64,000 nt of DNA. It comes from Azorinus chamasolen (Eukaryota; Mollusca; Bivalvia; Cardiida; Solecurtidae). A program made the position numbers and the translations under genes. The notes under the pieces are model-generated. The model worked only from the letters and a program-made list of their open reading frames with translations, was not told the origin of the DNA and did no database searches. How positions within the stretch are numbered: position 1 is the first letter of the stretch; each line of letters starts with the position of its first letter. Of this stretch, positions 30,178 through 39,912 are shown one piece after another. The DNA is taken from contig OY755241.1 of NCBI GenBank assembly GCA_963576725.1, positions 57,471,071-57,535,070 of the forward strand. Direction: 5' to 3'.

Positions 30178-30374
30178 GTAAACCTCTCTAAACCGGACGT
30201 TCAAATTACTATCAAGGCCGATCTTTAAGACAGGTGGCAGCTAACTGCAGGGTGAAAGTTATACAGAAAAGTCCTGTTGAAGGTTTCTTTATAATTTTCA
30301 GCCTGCATTAGGCAGCCACCTGCTTCAATGAATTAAATTAATACCTGAATTTCCAGTTTAGAGGAGTTTACTGT
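30178..30374. mobile_element. Family G MITE, copy G8
   Basis: AACCTCTCTAAACCGGACGT and CCAGTTTAGAGGAGTTTACT ends. Hairpin arms GACAGGTGGCAGCTAACTGC and GCAGCCACCTGC. Homologue at 61,290-61,490. Confidence 0.8.
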
Positions 30375-30529
30375 GACTTTAAATAACATTTGCAAATTAC
30401 GTCAATGATACAAGTAGAAACGTACAATCTAGCTGCCACATACAATATACTTATTTACATGCTTTCACCTCCCGCGTTCTATTGATACAGCTTCATTCTG
30501 TCAAATCTATTTTAAAGAAAATTGTGTCA

Positions 30530-30602
30530 GTGCAAATAGTGTAGACCCAGATGAAAGGGTTCCTCTATGAGCCCTCTCATCTGGGTTTAAACTATTTGCA
30601 AA
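30530..30602. mobile_element. Solo D/A-type hairpin
   Basis: TGCAAATAGTGTAGACCCAG with its inverse CTGGGTTTAAACTATTTGCA and tip AGGGTTCCTCTATGAGCCCT, without recognisable outer ends. Confidence 0.6.
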
Positions 30603-30651
30603 TAACACGTGTCCCACTGAAAGGCAAACCGATCATCATCTTTGAAATCAT

Positions 30652-30718
30652 GTTTATATCTGAACTGGAAGACATTTGCTACCGAGTCGGACACATTGAG
30701 ATGTATCATTGGCTTACA
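30652..30718. other. Conserved block, unit 2 copy
   Basis: Reads ISELEDICYRVGHIEM on the plus strand. Differs from unit 1 at few bases. See 1-146. Confidence 0.4.
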
Positions 30719-30724
30719 GAAATA

Positions 30725-30970
30725 TTTAACCCTTTCCCTGATGAATATTCATGTAAGAAATTATGACATATGACTATTTATCAGCTGATTGTATTATAGT
30801 AGCATATGTTCACGTAATTGATTGGTTTTGGTAGAAAATGTAGAGCCAAATCTGTTAAAACTGCATAAGCAAAGAGCAGACTCTGATCAGATGGCTTCTA
30901 CAAAAGTCATCTGATCTGGCTCTTCTCTGTTTGCAAAGACGTTAAAAGGGTTTATTAGAAAGAAAGGGTT
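30725..30970 (+). mobile_element. Family A MITE, unit 2 copy of A1
   Basis: TTAA both ends (30,725-30,728, 30,967-30,970). Same site and same interior as A1, and shares its right TTAA with the following A' element. Confidence 0.85.
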
Positions 30971-31217
30971 AAGACTTTCCCTCATATAAACGTGTTTTCA
31001 CGCATTTAAAAACAGAGTAGAACCAGATCAGACGGCTCCTAGAAGAGCCGTCTGATCAGGGTCTACTCTGTTTGCTAATGTAATTTGATCGATCTGTCTC
31101 TTTGCTTTTTAAATTGTCTACAATGTTCTACTTTCCATATTTCTTTATAACTATTTTGTTAATGAATATGCAGCACGTATTGAAATTTAGCCTAAATACA
31201 GAACAGGGAAAGGGTTA
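30967..31217 (-). mobile_element. Family A' MITE, unit-2-specific
   Basis: GACTTTCCCTCATATAAACG left, GGGAAAGGGTTA right. Hairpin at about 31,007-31,074 is near perfect (tip GGCTCCTAGAAGAGCC). In unit 1 the site reads GGGTTAATATGATTAAA with no insert, so this copy arrived after the duplication. Confidence 0.92.
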
Positions 31218-31409
31218 CATATGATTAAACTGTAGGTCCAGATCATCCTCCGTCTCATATAATGGTGTCTGATCTGGATTCACACTGTAGAAGATGTAGA
31301 TGTGACAGGAAAAATCCTTATAATTGTATGTCGAATAATAAATGATTGCCGATTCAGGAAAAGTGTTGCGATCAGCAAAGTACATGATCTGAGTATATCC
31401 AGTTTGCAA
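31215..31409 (-). other. Open frame in the 3' flank, unit 2
   Basis: Unit 2 partner of 397-687. Keeps SESAI as PESAI, and DQTPLYETEDDLDLQFNH. Direction and position relative to exon C are the same. Confidence 0.3.
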
Positions 31410-31557
31410 ATGAATGAGCGTTCTTGGCCCCAGAGAGCAGACAGCTGAGCATTTCGTCTGCCAATATTGTTAACACAATTGCGGGTGTTGAAGCATGTCC
31501 GAGTCGATAATGGACCAAATGACAATTGACATCTTATCGTGTGGATTAAATAATACG

Positions 31558-31941
31558 TTATGGTCTGTTCGTATTAATTGCCTCATCGATTCTGGAGTAT
31601 ATAACGTTTAAATGTGCCATTATCATGACACTTTCCCTTGTCACAATGTATGTCCTGTATATTTCACCGGTAAAAGAATTTTCGAAATTGTCATGTAAAA
31701 AATCACGAGATATCACGTACTCGGGTGTGCTTGTCTCTGTATTTAACGCGTTAAGTCCGATTTTCAAGACACATACGACGCTGTAGGTCCGTGATTTCAG
31801 TTCGTCCAGCTTTTCTCGAAGCGTGCCTGTTGTAGATCCGTCGTTGACTGATTCTCCAATCTCTCCATTGGTACATAAGTAGTGAAGTTGGGGCAGGTGT
31901 TTGTAGAGCAACGACCAGTGAGAGAGAAATACTGATGCCGC
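31558..31941 (-). CDS. Putative secreted helical protein, copy 2, last exon (C)
   Basis: 384 bases, same acceptor (TTTTCAG before GCGGCA) and same stop position as copy 1. Differences from copy 1 are concentrated in the loops (ESVNDGST for ESDSDGST, PEYVISRDF for PGNVLSGEF). The helices keep their hydrophobic positions and both Cys. The last codons are INTNRP, so the C-terminal NTT sequon of copy 1 is absent. Closer to copy 3 than to copy 1. Confidence 0.6.
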   Translation of the reverse strand, partial: AASVFLSHWSLLYKHLPQLHYLCTNGEIGESVNDGSTTGTLREKLDELKSRTYSVVCVLKIGLNALNTETSTPEYVISRDFLHDNFENSFTGEIYRTYIVTRESVMIMAHLNVIYSRIDEAINTNRP

Positions 31942-31964
31942 CTGAAAACGAATTATACATTCAG

Positions 31965-32120
31965 AGATGCGCACTCAAATACAAAAATTGCTCTTCCTAC
32001 ACCAAACTCTATGTTGTGATAACTTTTTAGAGACGATTCTAAAGAGTGGTTATGATATAGTGTTTGGTGGAGAAATAAAGAAGTTTTCCTTGAAAATGTT
32101 TTAATTTAGGCAACTCATGT
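31965..32120. mobile_element. Family E MITE, copy E8
   Basis: GCGCACTCAAATACAAAAAT left. Hairpin with CACCAAACTCTATGTTGTGA. Tip eroded (TTTAGAGACGATTC). It lies directly upstream of exon C in the intron, as in unit 3. Confidence 0.8.
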
Positions 32121-32139
32121 GAAACCTCGGATACATATT

Positions 32140-32240
32140 AAATGTCACCCTTTCGTTCACTATTAATTTCGTATGTAGAATTTGTCGTCAGCTACATTTT
32201 CATTATCAAAATTTCTTCTATTTTCTTTCTAGGGACATAA
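32140..32240. mobile_element. Family B left half
   Basis: TGTCACCCTTTCGTTCACTA and GAATTTGTCGTCAGCTACAT. The same fragment is at 62,818-62,900. Confidence 0.55.
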
Positions 32241-32395
32241 TAGCATAATCAAAAAGCTCCTACAGGAGTTTTCGACATTAATTTTGACATGCATAAAGCT
32301 GTGAATTTGTCCAGAATAGAAATCGTTTAACGCAAACTTCTGTTATCTGGATTAAATACTTAAATACATGTAGTGTTATACCACAAACCACGTAC

Positions 32396-32518
32396 ATCGA
32401 TGGTCGCATTTTGAGCTTCAGCCTCGGTCGTATTGGCATTTGTTGGCTCCATGAAGTGAATATCTTGAGGGTCGTTTAAGCGGTTTGTTGTAAAAAGTGT
32501 TGGGAAGCCTGACTTGAT
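32396..32518 (-). CDS. Putative secreted helical protein, copy 2, middle exon (B)
   Basis: 123 bases, acceptor ATTTACAG, donor GAT before GTACGT. Reads IKSGFPTLFTTNRLNDPQDI then HFMEPTNANTTEAEAQNATI. Both sequons (NTT, NAT) are kept although neighbouring residues differ. Confidence 0.6.
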
Positions 32519-32559
32519 CTGTAAATAGAGATAGAAACATAGTAGAAACATGAAACAGC

Positions 32560-32790
32560 AAAATGCAGGATATTTCAGCATTACTTTCGACCTACATTAA
32601 GCTGTGTACTTGAGAATGTGTCATGAAGGTGCTTTCAGCATTACTTTAGACCAGCATTAAGCTGAAAACTTGGGACATTGTTCAGGTGATAAATCGCATG
32701 ACTGGACCCTTTGTTATCTCGAAGTAATTTATATGGTGTCTTGAAGTTCAGAGATATCGAAGTCCAGCTGTATTAAAAAAAGAAACACAA
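32560..32790. mobile_element. Family H remnants, with the empty site of C1
   Basis: Two partial H arms (TTTCAGCATTACTTTCGACC; GTGCTTTCAGCATTACTTTA) and TTATCTCGAAGTAATTTATA. GACCAGCATTAAGCTG is the uninterrupted target of C1. Confidence 0.75.
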
Positions 32791-32973
32791 TTTCTTCATT
32801 TTTATTCTACAAGTTTCCACAGATATGTCTTTGATAAATTCTAATAAAAGTTGTGATGATCTAATATTAAACGTTTCCGAACGTGACCTAGATTGACTCT
32901 ACGTATGTAACGCATCTATTGTTCAAAAGCTCCCATACTTCTACAAACTGGATGCGTTTGAACCAATACTTAC

Positions 32974-33179
32974 GAAATTTAGTATTTCCTCTGATAAAAG
33001 TTTAGTGCCATAGGTTCTTGTTTTAAGATCTGCAATCACGACCTCCAGGGCAGGCACCGCGGCTTCATCTGCGAAGCCGCATATATCCTCTAGTCCAGTG
33101 CTGCCCTCTACAGTCATATCCCGCATCGACGCAATCACAGCCAGTGCAACTAAGTTAAGTAACGAATGAGGCGAAGTTC
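32974..33179 (-). CDS. Putative secreted helical protein, copy 2, signal-bearing exon (A)
   Basis: 206 bases; acceptor TTTTCTTAG, donor AATTTC before GTAAGT. Hydrophobic core SLLNLVALAVIASM, then TVEGSTGLEDICGFADEAAV and the helix LEVVIADLKTRTYGTKLLSE. As in copy 1 no start codon is in frame, so an upstream exon is required. Confidence 0.58.
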
Positions 33180-33235
33180 CTAAGAAAACAAGTAATAATA
33201 CAGGTGTTATTCATTGCATGATAATAAAGTAATTA

Positions 33236-33555
33236 CATATGAACTTCGATATCTCAAACTTTAAGGGACCATACAAATTACTTCCAGATAACAGAACGCT
33301 GAGTCATCCAATTTGTAATCTAGACAATATCTCATGTTCACAGCTTAATGCTAGTCTAAAATAATGTTGAAAGCTCCTGTGAGAGCTTTCAGCATTACAT
33401 TCGGCCTGCATTAACCTGTCATATGTGTTTCTAGATATGTGTAGCGATACATTTAAGACCAACACTTTATTTTGAATTTTGGAAGGGCCGAAGTTTCTCC
33501 CTAAACTCGAGTTATCCGAGTTCAAGATAACGAAGTTCAACTGCAAATGGAGGAC
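33236..33555. mobile_element. Family H MITE, copy H6, with the empty site of B1
   Basis: Left AACTTCGATATCTCAAACTT, right CGAAGTTCAACTGC. Hairpin about 33,338-33,420 (GAAAGCTCCTGTGAGAGCTT). GATACATTTAAGACC marks where B1 sits in unit 1. Confidence 0.82.
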
Positions 33556-33559
33556 TTTA

Positions 33560-33717
33560 CTGTGTCAAGGATAAATGGCGTACCTCAAATACTAAGATCG
33601 ACATTTCTCCATAAAAATCCTGTCGGCACCATATAACTATGAATATTCATGTAAAAATAATGACGTCACGGATATTTATTAGATTAATTGATGCAATACA
33701 ATATAGGCACAGGGAAC
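33560..33717. mobile_element. E remnant and family A left half
   Basis: GGCGTACCTCAAATACTAAG then CTATGAATATTCATGTAAAA and TGACGTCACGGATATTTATT. The hairpin half present in unit 1 (A3) has been replaced by B8. Confidence 0.6.
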
Positions 33718-33848
33718 TGTTGTCACCTTTTCAAACATTTTTGATCCAGATGAGTCACCGAGTTACCCGGCGTCTAATTCAACCCATTCAACCAGCTTGA
33801 CATGCCGATTACGTTTTAGAGAAGAAATCAAAGGAACATCGGCTTAAA
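33718..33848. mobile_element. Family B copy B8, partial
   Basis: CAAACATTTTTGATCCAGAT, tip CACCGAGTTACCCGGCG, segment TTTTAGAGAAGAAATCAAAG. Confidence 0.65.
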
Positions 33849-33849
33849 G

Positions 33850-34012
33850 AACCTGTTTTTAAAAACCTGTATGCTTGGGCTAAAATAATACAGAAAACAG
33901 TGAAGTCCCAGGTCAGATGCCGCCTTGAATAGGCGGTATCTGACCTGGGACTGCACTGTTTTGCAATGCTGCCAACAGGCGACATTGGCGCCGAATGAGT
34001 TTAAAGGGTTAA
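33850..34012 (-). mobile_element. Family C copy C4, left end missing
   Basis: Hairpin about 33,893-33,963 (tip GCCGCCTTGAATAGGCGG) and right end GGCGACATTGGCGCCGAATG with AAAGGGTTAA. Confidence 0.82.
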
Positions 34013-34017
34013 ATGTT

Positions 34018-34110
34018 ACCAAAGTGATATTTACATACTCAAGTGTCTTTGTTTCTTTAATTGCTTCCGCAAATTCATTTGCAAAATCGGCCGACAGCTA
34101 TGTTTCACAG
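34018..34110 (-). pseudogene. LRR-like exon, unit 2 copy
   Basis: Minus strand LSADFANEFAEAIKETKTLE then YVNITL, with a donor-like GGTAAC after it and AG before CTGTCGG. An alternative frame through the same bases, starting MDIERDLFSDKIF, is also open for about 50 codons. Which frame is used, if any, cannot be decided here. Listed as pseudogene because no complete gene is visible. Confidence 0.3.
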
Positions 34111-34179
34111 CATAGCTTGTTAGACATTTTGTCTTCTGATAGTCTAACATAAAGATTTTATCTGAAAATAAATCCCGTT

Positions 34180-34362
34180 CTATGTCCATGTAGTTATACA
34201 GAATGAACACTGCTCATAATCTCCTGTGTTAATGGGTCTATTCCAATCATAATTCATATAATCATATCCTCCTTGATCTGGGATTTCCCGTTTGTTTTCA
34301 CTCCACGCAATGACAAACATCTCTTCATACAATTCATTCAACTCATTGGAAGTCTCATTCAC
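34180..34362 (-). CDS. Unrecognised 60-codon open exon
   Basis: Minus strand: MNETSNELNELYEEMFVIAW, then SENKREIPDQGGYDYMNYDW, ending TTWT and stop. Acidic, with a possible helix in the first 20 residues and an aromatic-rich tail. The unit 1 copy at about 15,250-15,420 has stops, so at most one of the two is functional. A possible acceptor (CTATAAAG) lies just upstream. Function unknown. It could be an upstream exon of the same minus-strand transcription unit as the LRR-like fragment. Confidence 0.3.
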   Translation of the reverse strand: MNETSNELNELYEEMFVIAWSENKREIPDQGGYDYMNYDWNRPINTGDYEQCSFCITTWT

Positions 34363-34739
34363 TTTATAGTCTTTAAAGTGTTGAATATATATGTGTATAA
34401 AATTCGTCGCAGCAAAAATATTTGATCACTTTTTTCCATCTAGTCATGATACAGAACATTTGCCAATGCCATAAATTATTTCACCGTAGCATTCCAGCAA
34501 CTAAGTACCCATTTGCGAGACTTCCAGATTTGTCTAAGTAAACATTTACATAAAGAATATTTATGTAAGACATACTGATGTATGATATAAATGTATCGTC
34601 ATCGATATTTATTAGCTGAAGTATTATCATGTTAGAACGCGGGATGTTTTGGCTATTTCGGGAACTATGTAACCATACCCACAATATTCCATTAGCAAAT
34701 AGAACAGAGCATCATCACAGTATTCCAATTTAGAAACGT
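34363..34739. mobile_element. Unit-conserved flank and family A left half
   Basis: GATACAGAACATTTGCCAAT matches 11,895 and 15,555. Then AGACATACTGATGTATGATA and TATTTATTAGCTGAAGTATT of an A copy, ending at AGCAAATAGAACAGAGCATC. Confidence 0.55.
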
Positions 34740-34935
34740 ATTGATATTCTGAAAATGTGTGATCCCTCGAAAGCAAAAGTAGAAATGCGAAAAGAGAAAA
34801 TTGCAGACTCGGTTTTATTGAGTCTGTTCATGAGTAGTAATTAAAAGTGCAACCCTTCTCACGCCCCCTAGCACCGGCTTAAGCAGTATTAAATTTTCAA
34901 AACATCGAAACTTATGATCCCGAAGGACCAGAAAA
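34740..34935 (-). repeat. S repeat, copy S3
   Basis: GAGTCTGTTCATGAGTAGTA and CACGCCCCCTAGCACCGGCT; flank TTATGATCCCGAAGGACCAG as in S2. Confidence 0.7.
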
Positions 34936-35059
34936 TATAACAACACTGAGAATGAAGTACTGACATATACCCAGTTAATTTCCACGATCTCATAACCGGT
35001 AGATTTGACATATGCAAACACTATGGACTCAGATCAGAGGGCTCCTGGAGGATTGTTTG

Positions 35060-35270
35060 CTAAACACATGGTTTATATCCGTTTATACCCGTATATTTTG
35101 TGTTTGCAATGGATGGGTCCAAGATTTGATTGATTTGGACGGGCGTACTGTAAATAATATGGAACGTAATGGGTAACAACACAATCACACGGGTTACTCT
35201 CGGACGAGTAATATGATCTTTGGAACAACATGACACCACTAAGAACTGACCAATGAAAAACGCATATAGG
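35060..35270. repeat. Unit 2 version of the 18,660 tandem repeat
   Basis: GCAATGGATGGGTCCAAGAT, GGACGGGCGTACTGTAAATA and CGTAATGGGTAACAAC, in one unit instead of several. Confidence 0.75.
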
Positions 35271-35830
35271 GTTTGGTGAAGCAATAAAGCAGTTATTAAT
35301 GAAAATATTCCAATTTACGCATTTTATCTGCTTGTATTATATATAATTTAAGAGGAAACAATTTATACTTTCATATTCTAAGAGTCAGCCTGTTGGTGCT
35401 CCTGTTTTGACGATGCATGGATTCAAATCACATTTCTAAGCATAGTTCATGGTCCAGATAAGACTTGTAAATTAAAACACATTTAATAACACCTGGTTTA
35501 TTTCTCCACCACACATTATGATGTTACCCATACAAAACGCGTAAATTAAAAACACGTTCAAGAAATGCTCCTTGAATTCTTCACCAAACCCTATGGTGTG
35601 ACCCGGATAAGATGTGTAAACTAAAACAAATTCAATACCAAATCTTTTATTCTCCATCAAACCCTATGTTGTGACCCTTATACAATGTGTAAATTAAAAC
35701 ATCTTCATGAATATCTCCTTTATTTCCCTACCAAGTCATTTGTTGTATTAATACAATCTCTTTAAAATCATGTCGATGAGAGGAATATAAGGAGTGGTCA
35801 CAACATATGCGTTAATGGAGGAATGACGAC
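35270..35830. repeat. Tandem family E left ends, unit 2
   Basis: Four partly diverged repeats such as CACCAAACCCTATGGTGTGA and CATCAAACCCTATGTTGTGA separated by AAACTAAAACAAATTCA-like spacers. Ends with an E right arm (AAGGAGTGGTCACAACATAT). Confidence 0.75.
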
Positions 35831-35905
35831 TTTGTTTCTTGAATATACGCCTCGCGATTATTATTTCAGGACAAGTAACCTTTCACACAAACTTTCGTCC
35901 TTCTG

Positions 35906-36220
35906 TGATCGGCCGCATGGCTCAGTGGTAGAGCGTCCGCCTGTGGTACGGAAGGTCGTGGGTTCGATCCCCGGCCGCGACAGACCAAAAGTCGTTAAAA
36001 GTTGGTACTAGTAGCTCCCTTGTCTGCGCTCGATATTAAAAGGTGTAGTTCTAGGACTGGTCTGCCCGGTGTCAGGATAATGTGACTGGGTGGGATGCCC
36101 TTGCCATGTGCCCGCGGCAGGGGTATTTCAGTGAGGCAGCACTATAACTTGTCTCATGCGGGTGCCGTCTGCATATAACTGAAATACTGTTGGTCGGACG
36201 TTAAACCCAACTCACTCACT
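35906..36220 (+). mobile_element. tRNA-derived SINE, full length
   Basis: The tRNA-like head has A box TGGCTCAGTGG and B box GGTTCGATCC (35,961-35,970). The anticodon loop reads GTG, like tRNA-His. The body contains GTGTCAGGATAATGTGACTG and the tail GGACGTTAAACCCAACTCAC ends in ACTC repeats. Flanked by the 9-bp duplication CGTCCTTCT (35,897-35,905 and 36,221-36,229). Confidence 0.93.
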
Positions 36221-36486
36221 CGTCCTTCTATTAACACTTTACTCAATATGTACGTATTAGTAACCAATGCTGTTTAAGTTGACTTTACTTGCAACGTGTT
36301 TTAAGATGCCTAACAATTTCGATGAAAACGGTTCATTTTGTATCGCAGGGGCATTTTTCGATATAAGTTTAAATTGACAATCTTCAATCATAATAATGAT
36401 TGTGCTTAACCAAGTTTTGTAATATTAATGAAAATATGCGTTCATTGCAGGGACATCCTCTTTAAACATTTCTACAGAGTGACTAC

Positions 36487-36628
36487 AGTAAAACTCCGCT
36501 AATGCGACCACCTAAAATGGGTATAATTATAAGTGCTAGATGCAGGTGGTAGCTGCATTAAGCAACCACCTGCTTATAAAGACACCCATGTTTTTTCATT
36601 ACGTGGTCGTATTAGAAGGCTTATATTG
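36487..36628. mobile_element. Family G MITE, copy G9, tip deleted
   Basis: CAGTAAAACTCCGCTAATGC left. The hairpin is cut to GCAGGTGGTAGCTGCATTAA and GCAACCACCTGC. The right end is altered (AGAAGGCTTATATTGTA). Confidence 0.85.
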
Positions 36629-36667
36629 TATATAGTTAAACAGTTATTGAATATTCCATTCTAAACA

Positions 36668-36913
36668 TTAACATTTCATCCACAGATACGCATTTCTACG
36701 CCTTTGCAAACAGAGTTGACCCAGATTAGACGGATTCCATAGAAAATATCTGATCAAGGTCTGCTCTGTTTGCTAATGATATAATATAAATATGATTCTT
36801 TAGTGTCTGTCGTGGACAAAGATTCATGTGTCCATGTGCTATTACAACAACTATTTTAATTAATATTCATGATGTCATCATTTCTGATACCGATATTCAT
36901 GGTGTAAAGGCTC
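36668..36913 (-). mobile_element. Family A MITE, copy A23
   Basis: ATTTCATCCACAGATACGCA left, GATATTCATGGTGTAAAGG right. Hairpin about 36,706-36,775. Confidence 0.75.
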
Positions 36914-36979
36914 AATTGAATGTGCATCTTACCGGAAAACAATTTGAACAAGCATGCAGTGAAAACTGAAACGTGATGT

Positions 36980-37720
36980 TTCAATTGTTTATAAGAATTA
37001 TATATGCGTCGAGATTATACATGCGTCGAGATTGTTTTCTAAATTAAAAAGAGGTACGGATTAGATTCGTAGTTATGTTAAACATTTTCAAGAATAATTC
37101 CTTGTATACTCAATTTAGGCTTTCATGACCAAAACATTTTAGTATCAGAGTAAGTTTCAGTATCTGTAGCTCTGTAAAACTTTGAGACCTATTCCTATTA
37201 GTTTAAATGCTTAAACGTCGTAAGAAACTAAATTAGGTATATCATACTTTTGTAATCAAACAGCAAAGTCCGTCCAGAAGCTACAAGAGGTTATAAAACA
37301 TTTCCTTGTAGAAGGACATCGTTATACGTTTGATTAGTCTGATTTTGAGTGAACCCCAAACACTATGTATGGTACTTGAGAATGAGCCCACCCTCAAACT
37401 AAAATGAAAAAAAAACACCTTTGGGTTTGTTCAGCTATTGTGTATCAGGTTCAAACCATCTTCATAAAAATGGACGACCGTGTTACTTTGATGGTCAAAT
37501 AAGATTAAAAACAAATAAGTCAAATTACAGATCTGTACAATATAAATATTTACTAAGAATGTACTTCAGACGCCCATTGTTTCAATGAAACCTTTCAACA
37601 GCTTCCTGCTTAGTAATATTCCTCAATGTTTTATCTTAATTATAAATAACCTTAATGTACGAACTTATGTCATTATACAGGTGGACCTCAAAATCTCGAA
37701 ATCGGATAGCTCGAACGTTG
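36980..37720. other. Mostly unassigned, E and H remnants
   Basis: About 37,075-37,175 retains AACATTTTCAAGAATAATTC and GTATCTGTAGCTCTG of E without the hairpin. 37,683-37,735 retains CAAAATCTCGAAATCGGATA of H. The rest shows nothing recognisable. Confidence 0.4.
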
Positions 37721-37724
37721 ATAT

Positions 37725-37934
37725 GACTCGAGCGCAAGCGACGAAACTGTGATTACCTATTCAAACAGTTTGGACTCAGATGAGATGCCGTATAATGCGG
37801 CATCTCATCAGGATCCAACCTGTTTGACACACTGACCGTATATTTGCAAAGTAATTAGAGAAAATTAATTGTACGAATTGAAGCACATGACCGTTGTTTT
37901 AGACAAACAACGTTACTTAGCTGGTAAAGAGTTA
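37725..37934 (-). mobile_element. Family B MITE, copy B9
   Basis: GAGCGCAAGCGACGAAACTG left, CTGGTAAAGAGTTAA right. Hairpin about 37,769-37,832 with tip GATGCCGTATAATGCGGCAT, different from other B copies yet still paired. Confidence 0.78.
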
Positions 37935-37986
37935 AACTGGTTGTGTTTCAGCACACAATGGTGAGTTTGTTTAACCATTTTCTCCC

Positions 37987-38189
37987 TTAACGCATTCCCT
38001 CCTAGACTATTCTTAGACCCATCCTCCTTGAATTAATCTACCAAAACAGAGCATTAACAATAGAAAAGGAGAATATAAGAATTATGTAGTTTTGAAACTG
38101 GTGTGATAATAAGAGCAATTATCAATGGTTTCTACAAATGAGTTTTACAGAGGCGCAAAAATGCGTCAGTAGGAGAGAGAATGGGTTAA
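37987..38189. mobile_element. Family I MITE, copy I6
   Basis: TTAACGCATTCCCTCCTAGA and GAGAATGGGTTAA. Hairpin reduced to AACTGGTGTGATAATAAGAG and ATCAATGGTTTC. Shares its right TTAA with the next element. Confidence 0.8.
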
Positions 38190-38415
38190 TATTCATGTAA
38201 GAAATACAGGCAAGAGGAATATTACTTACATGATGTTTAAAATAGTATATAAGTAGGAAATTTTGGCCCCGACATAAAGTTCAGAATTAGATGCATATCA
38301 TTCTATAAGGAAACAGAGCAGGCTCCATTCAGACGGCTCCTATAGGAACCGTCTGATCTGGGTCTAGTCTGTTTGCAAATGCGTGAAAATGCGTTTATAT
38401 GAAGGAAAGGGTTAA
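38186..38415 (+). mobile_element. Family A MITE, copy A24
   Basis: TTAATATTCATGTAAGAAAT left (terminal CCC lost), GAAGGAAAGGGTTAA right. Hairpin tip GGCTCCTATAGGAACC. Confidence 0.8.
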
Positions 38416-38791
38416 TAATTTTATATCCAACAGTAAATGCATGGTGATTGGGTAACTGTTACTGGTGAACACTTTAGTTTCCTAGTAGGGCCAATCAGTG
38501 TACCGTTCAAACGCTTTTCACTTTCATAGGATACTAAATTGCACGAGCTTAAACCAGGATATGTGCAAATCTAAGTCGTGAATATAACACAGTGCAACGA
38601 ACCACCAGATCCATTCTGGGCGGGATTACTTGACAGCGCAAGTCTGTTTTATTAGAGAGGAAACAGAAAGTAAGGATATTTATTACAGTAAAACCCGTCT
38701 GAACTGACCACTTAGTGAGTCGTCATTGGTGACTTTGAAAACGGCGGTTGCTTAATGCAGGACGAATAAATGCAGAAAGCTCCTGTATTAA
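38416..38791 (+). repeat. Unit 2 block with first half of G5
   Basis: Matches 21,525-21,870. Better preserved at the G end: CAGTAAAACCCGTCTGAACT. Breaks at GCAGAAAGCTCCTGTATTAA, where R3 is inserted. Confidence 0.82.
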
Positions 38792-39912
38792 AATTACAAA
38801 AATGAGTCATGCAGGAAACACCAAATACAGAACAAACAGTCGTCCGAACAGCAACACAAGGAAACAGCAAATGTACATAACTATAAAAACAACAAGAGAC
38901 ACACAAAGACAAAACAAACATGCAATAGGAGGAAGATGGAGGCACCGCCTTGTAACGGTCAGTGACAAAAGTCACTGGGTGGTTAAACCGGTTTATGGGC
39001 GCCCAATCTCAAACTTATTCCATCCCCACCCTAAAAGACAAACAGTGTAAATAAACGTATCCCCTCTCCGACTAATCTACAACAACCGCGACGACAAATA
39101 CAGTGGTAAAGTGCATGTATAACGAAAACATTTAAGTGAACAAACTGTATCCACCTATCGCTAGTGTACTCAATGATTGAGCTGCAAACAGAGTAACTGT
39201 AGAAAAGTAATAAGGGGTACGACAAAAACGAAATAGTACAGATATCCGACGCTCTCCTTCCATTTCTGGATTTAAGAGGTCGCCTTCATAGAGTACTAAA
39301 CCTTTCTTGTCGGCGTACATGCAACGAGGCCAGCGTGATTGCCAACTGTAAAAGGGTTCACAACCAAACATGCAGTATGTTGTAGTACTATAGGATCATA
39401 TCCCTTTTTAATGACTTTTTTTTAACATATTTGATGAACAAAGTGAGAAAATGGGTATGTCCAATAATTTTACGAAGTTTGTAAATCACATCACCATAAA
39501 ATTCAGGATGTGAAATACCGTGTCGCAGAAGCGCCTTGAGATTACATTGGTACTTGCCAATAAGCGAGAGATTTCGATAGTAAAATTTAGAGAAAGTTTT
39601 TCTTAGTTTATAGTATCTATATCCTTGCTTAAGCAGTTTCTCATTTAAAATGAGATTTCGACTGTTAAAATACTCAATAGATGAACAAGCTCTAACAAAA
39701 CGAATAAGTTGAGATATATAAACCCCGTAAGATGGAGCCCGGGGAACATCCCCGTCAAGATGAGGAAAATTAACAATATTAAAATCAAAATCATCTCTTT
39801 TGTCATATATTTTAGAAAAATCATTCCATTATCAATTTTACGGTCTAGATCAAGAAACGCTGCACAATTGTCGGACGGGTTAGCTTTATTCAATTTGAGT
39901 TCTTTAGGATAA
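38792..39912 (-). mobile_element. Penelope-like element R3, inserted in a hairpin
   Basis: Minus-strand RT remnant with 3' UTR. From the right it reads LKLNKANPSDN, AAFLDLDRKIDNG, then a frameshift, then RFVRACSS-type sequence and YADKKGLVLYEGDLLNPE, ending at AGTGACTTTTGTCACTGACC and the ATGACTCATTTTTGTAA-like end. The 5' part including the YLDD motif is missing. Flanked by ATTAA on both sides (38,787-38,791, 39,913-39,917). Unit 1 has the empty site CTCCTGTATTAAGCTACC. Confidence 0.9.

Noticed and set aside
35909..35983. Stand-alone tRNA-His gene
   Set aside because: The tRNA-like segment continues without a terminator into the SINE body shared with 53,521-53,805 and has a 9-bp target duplication. 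Stem mismatches are also present.
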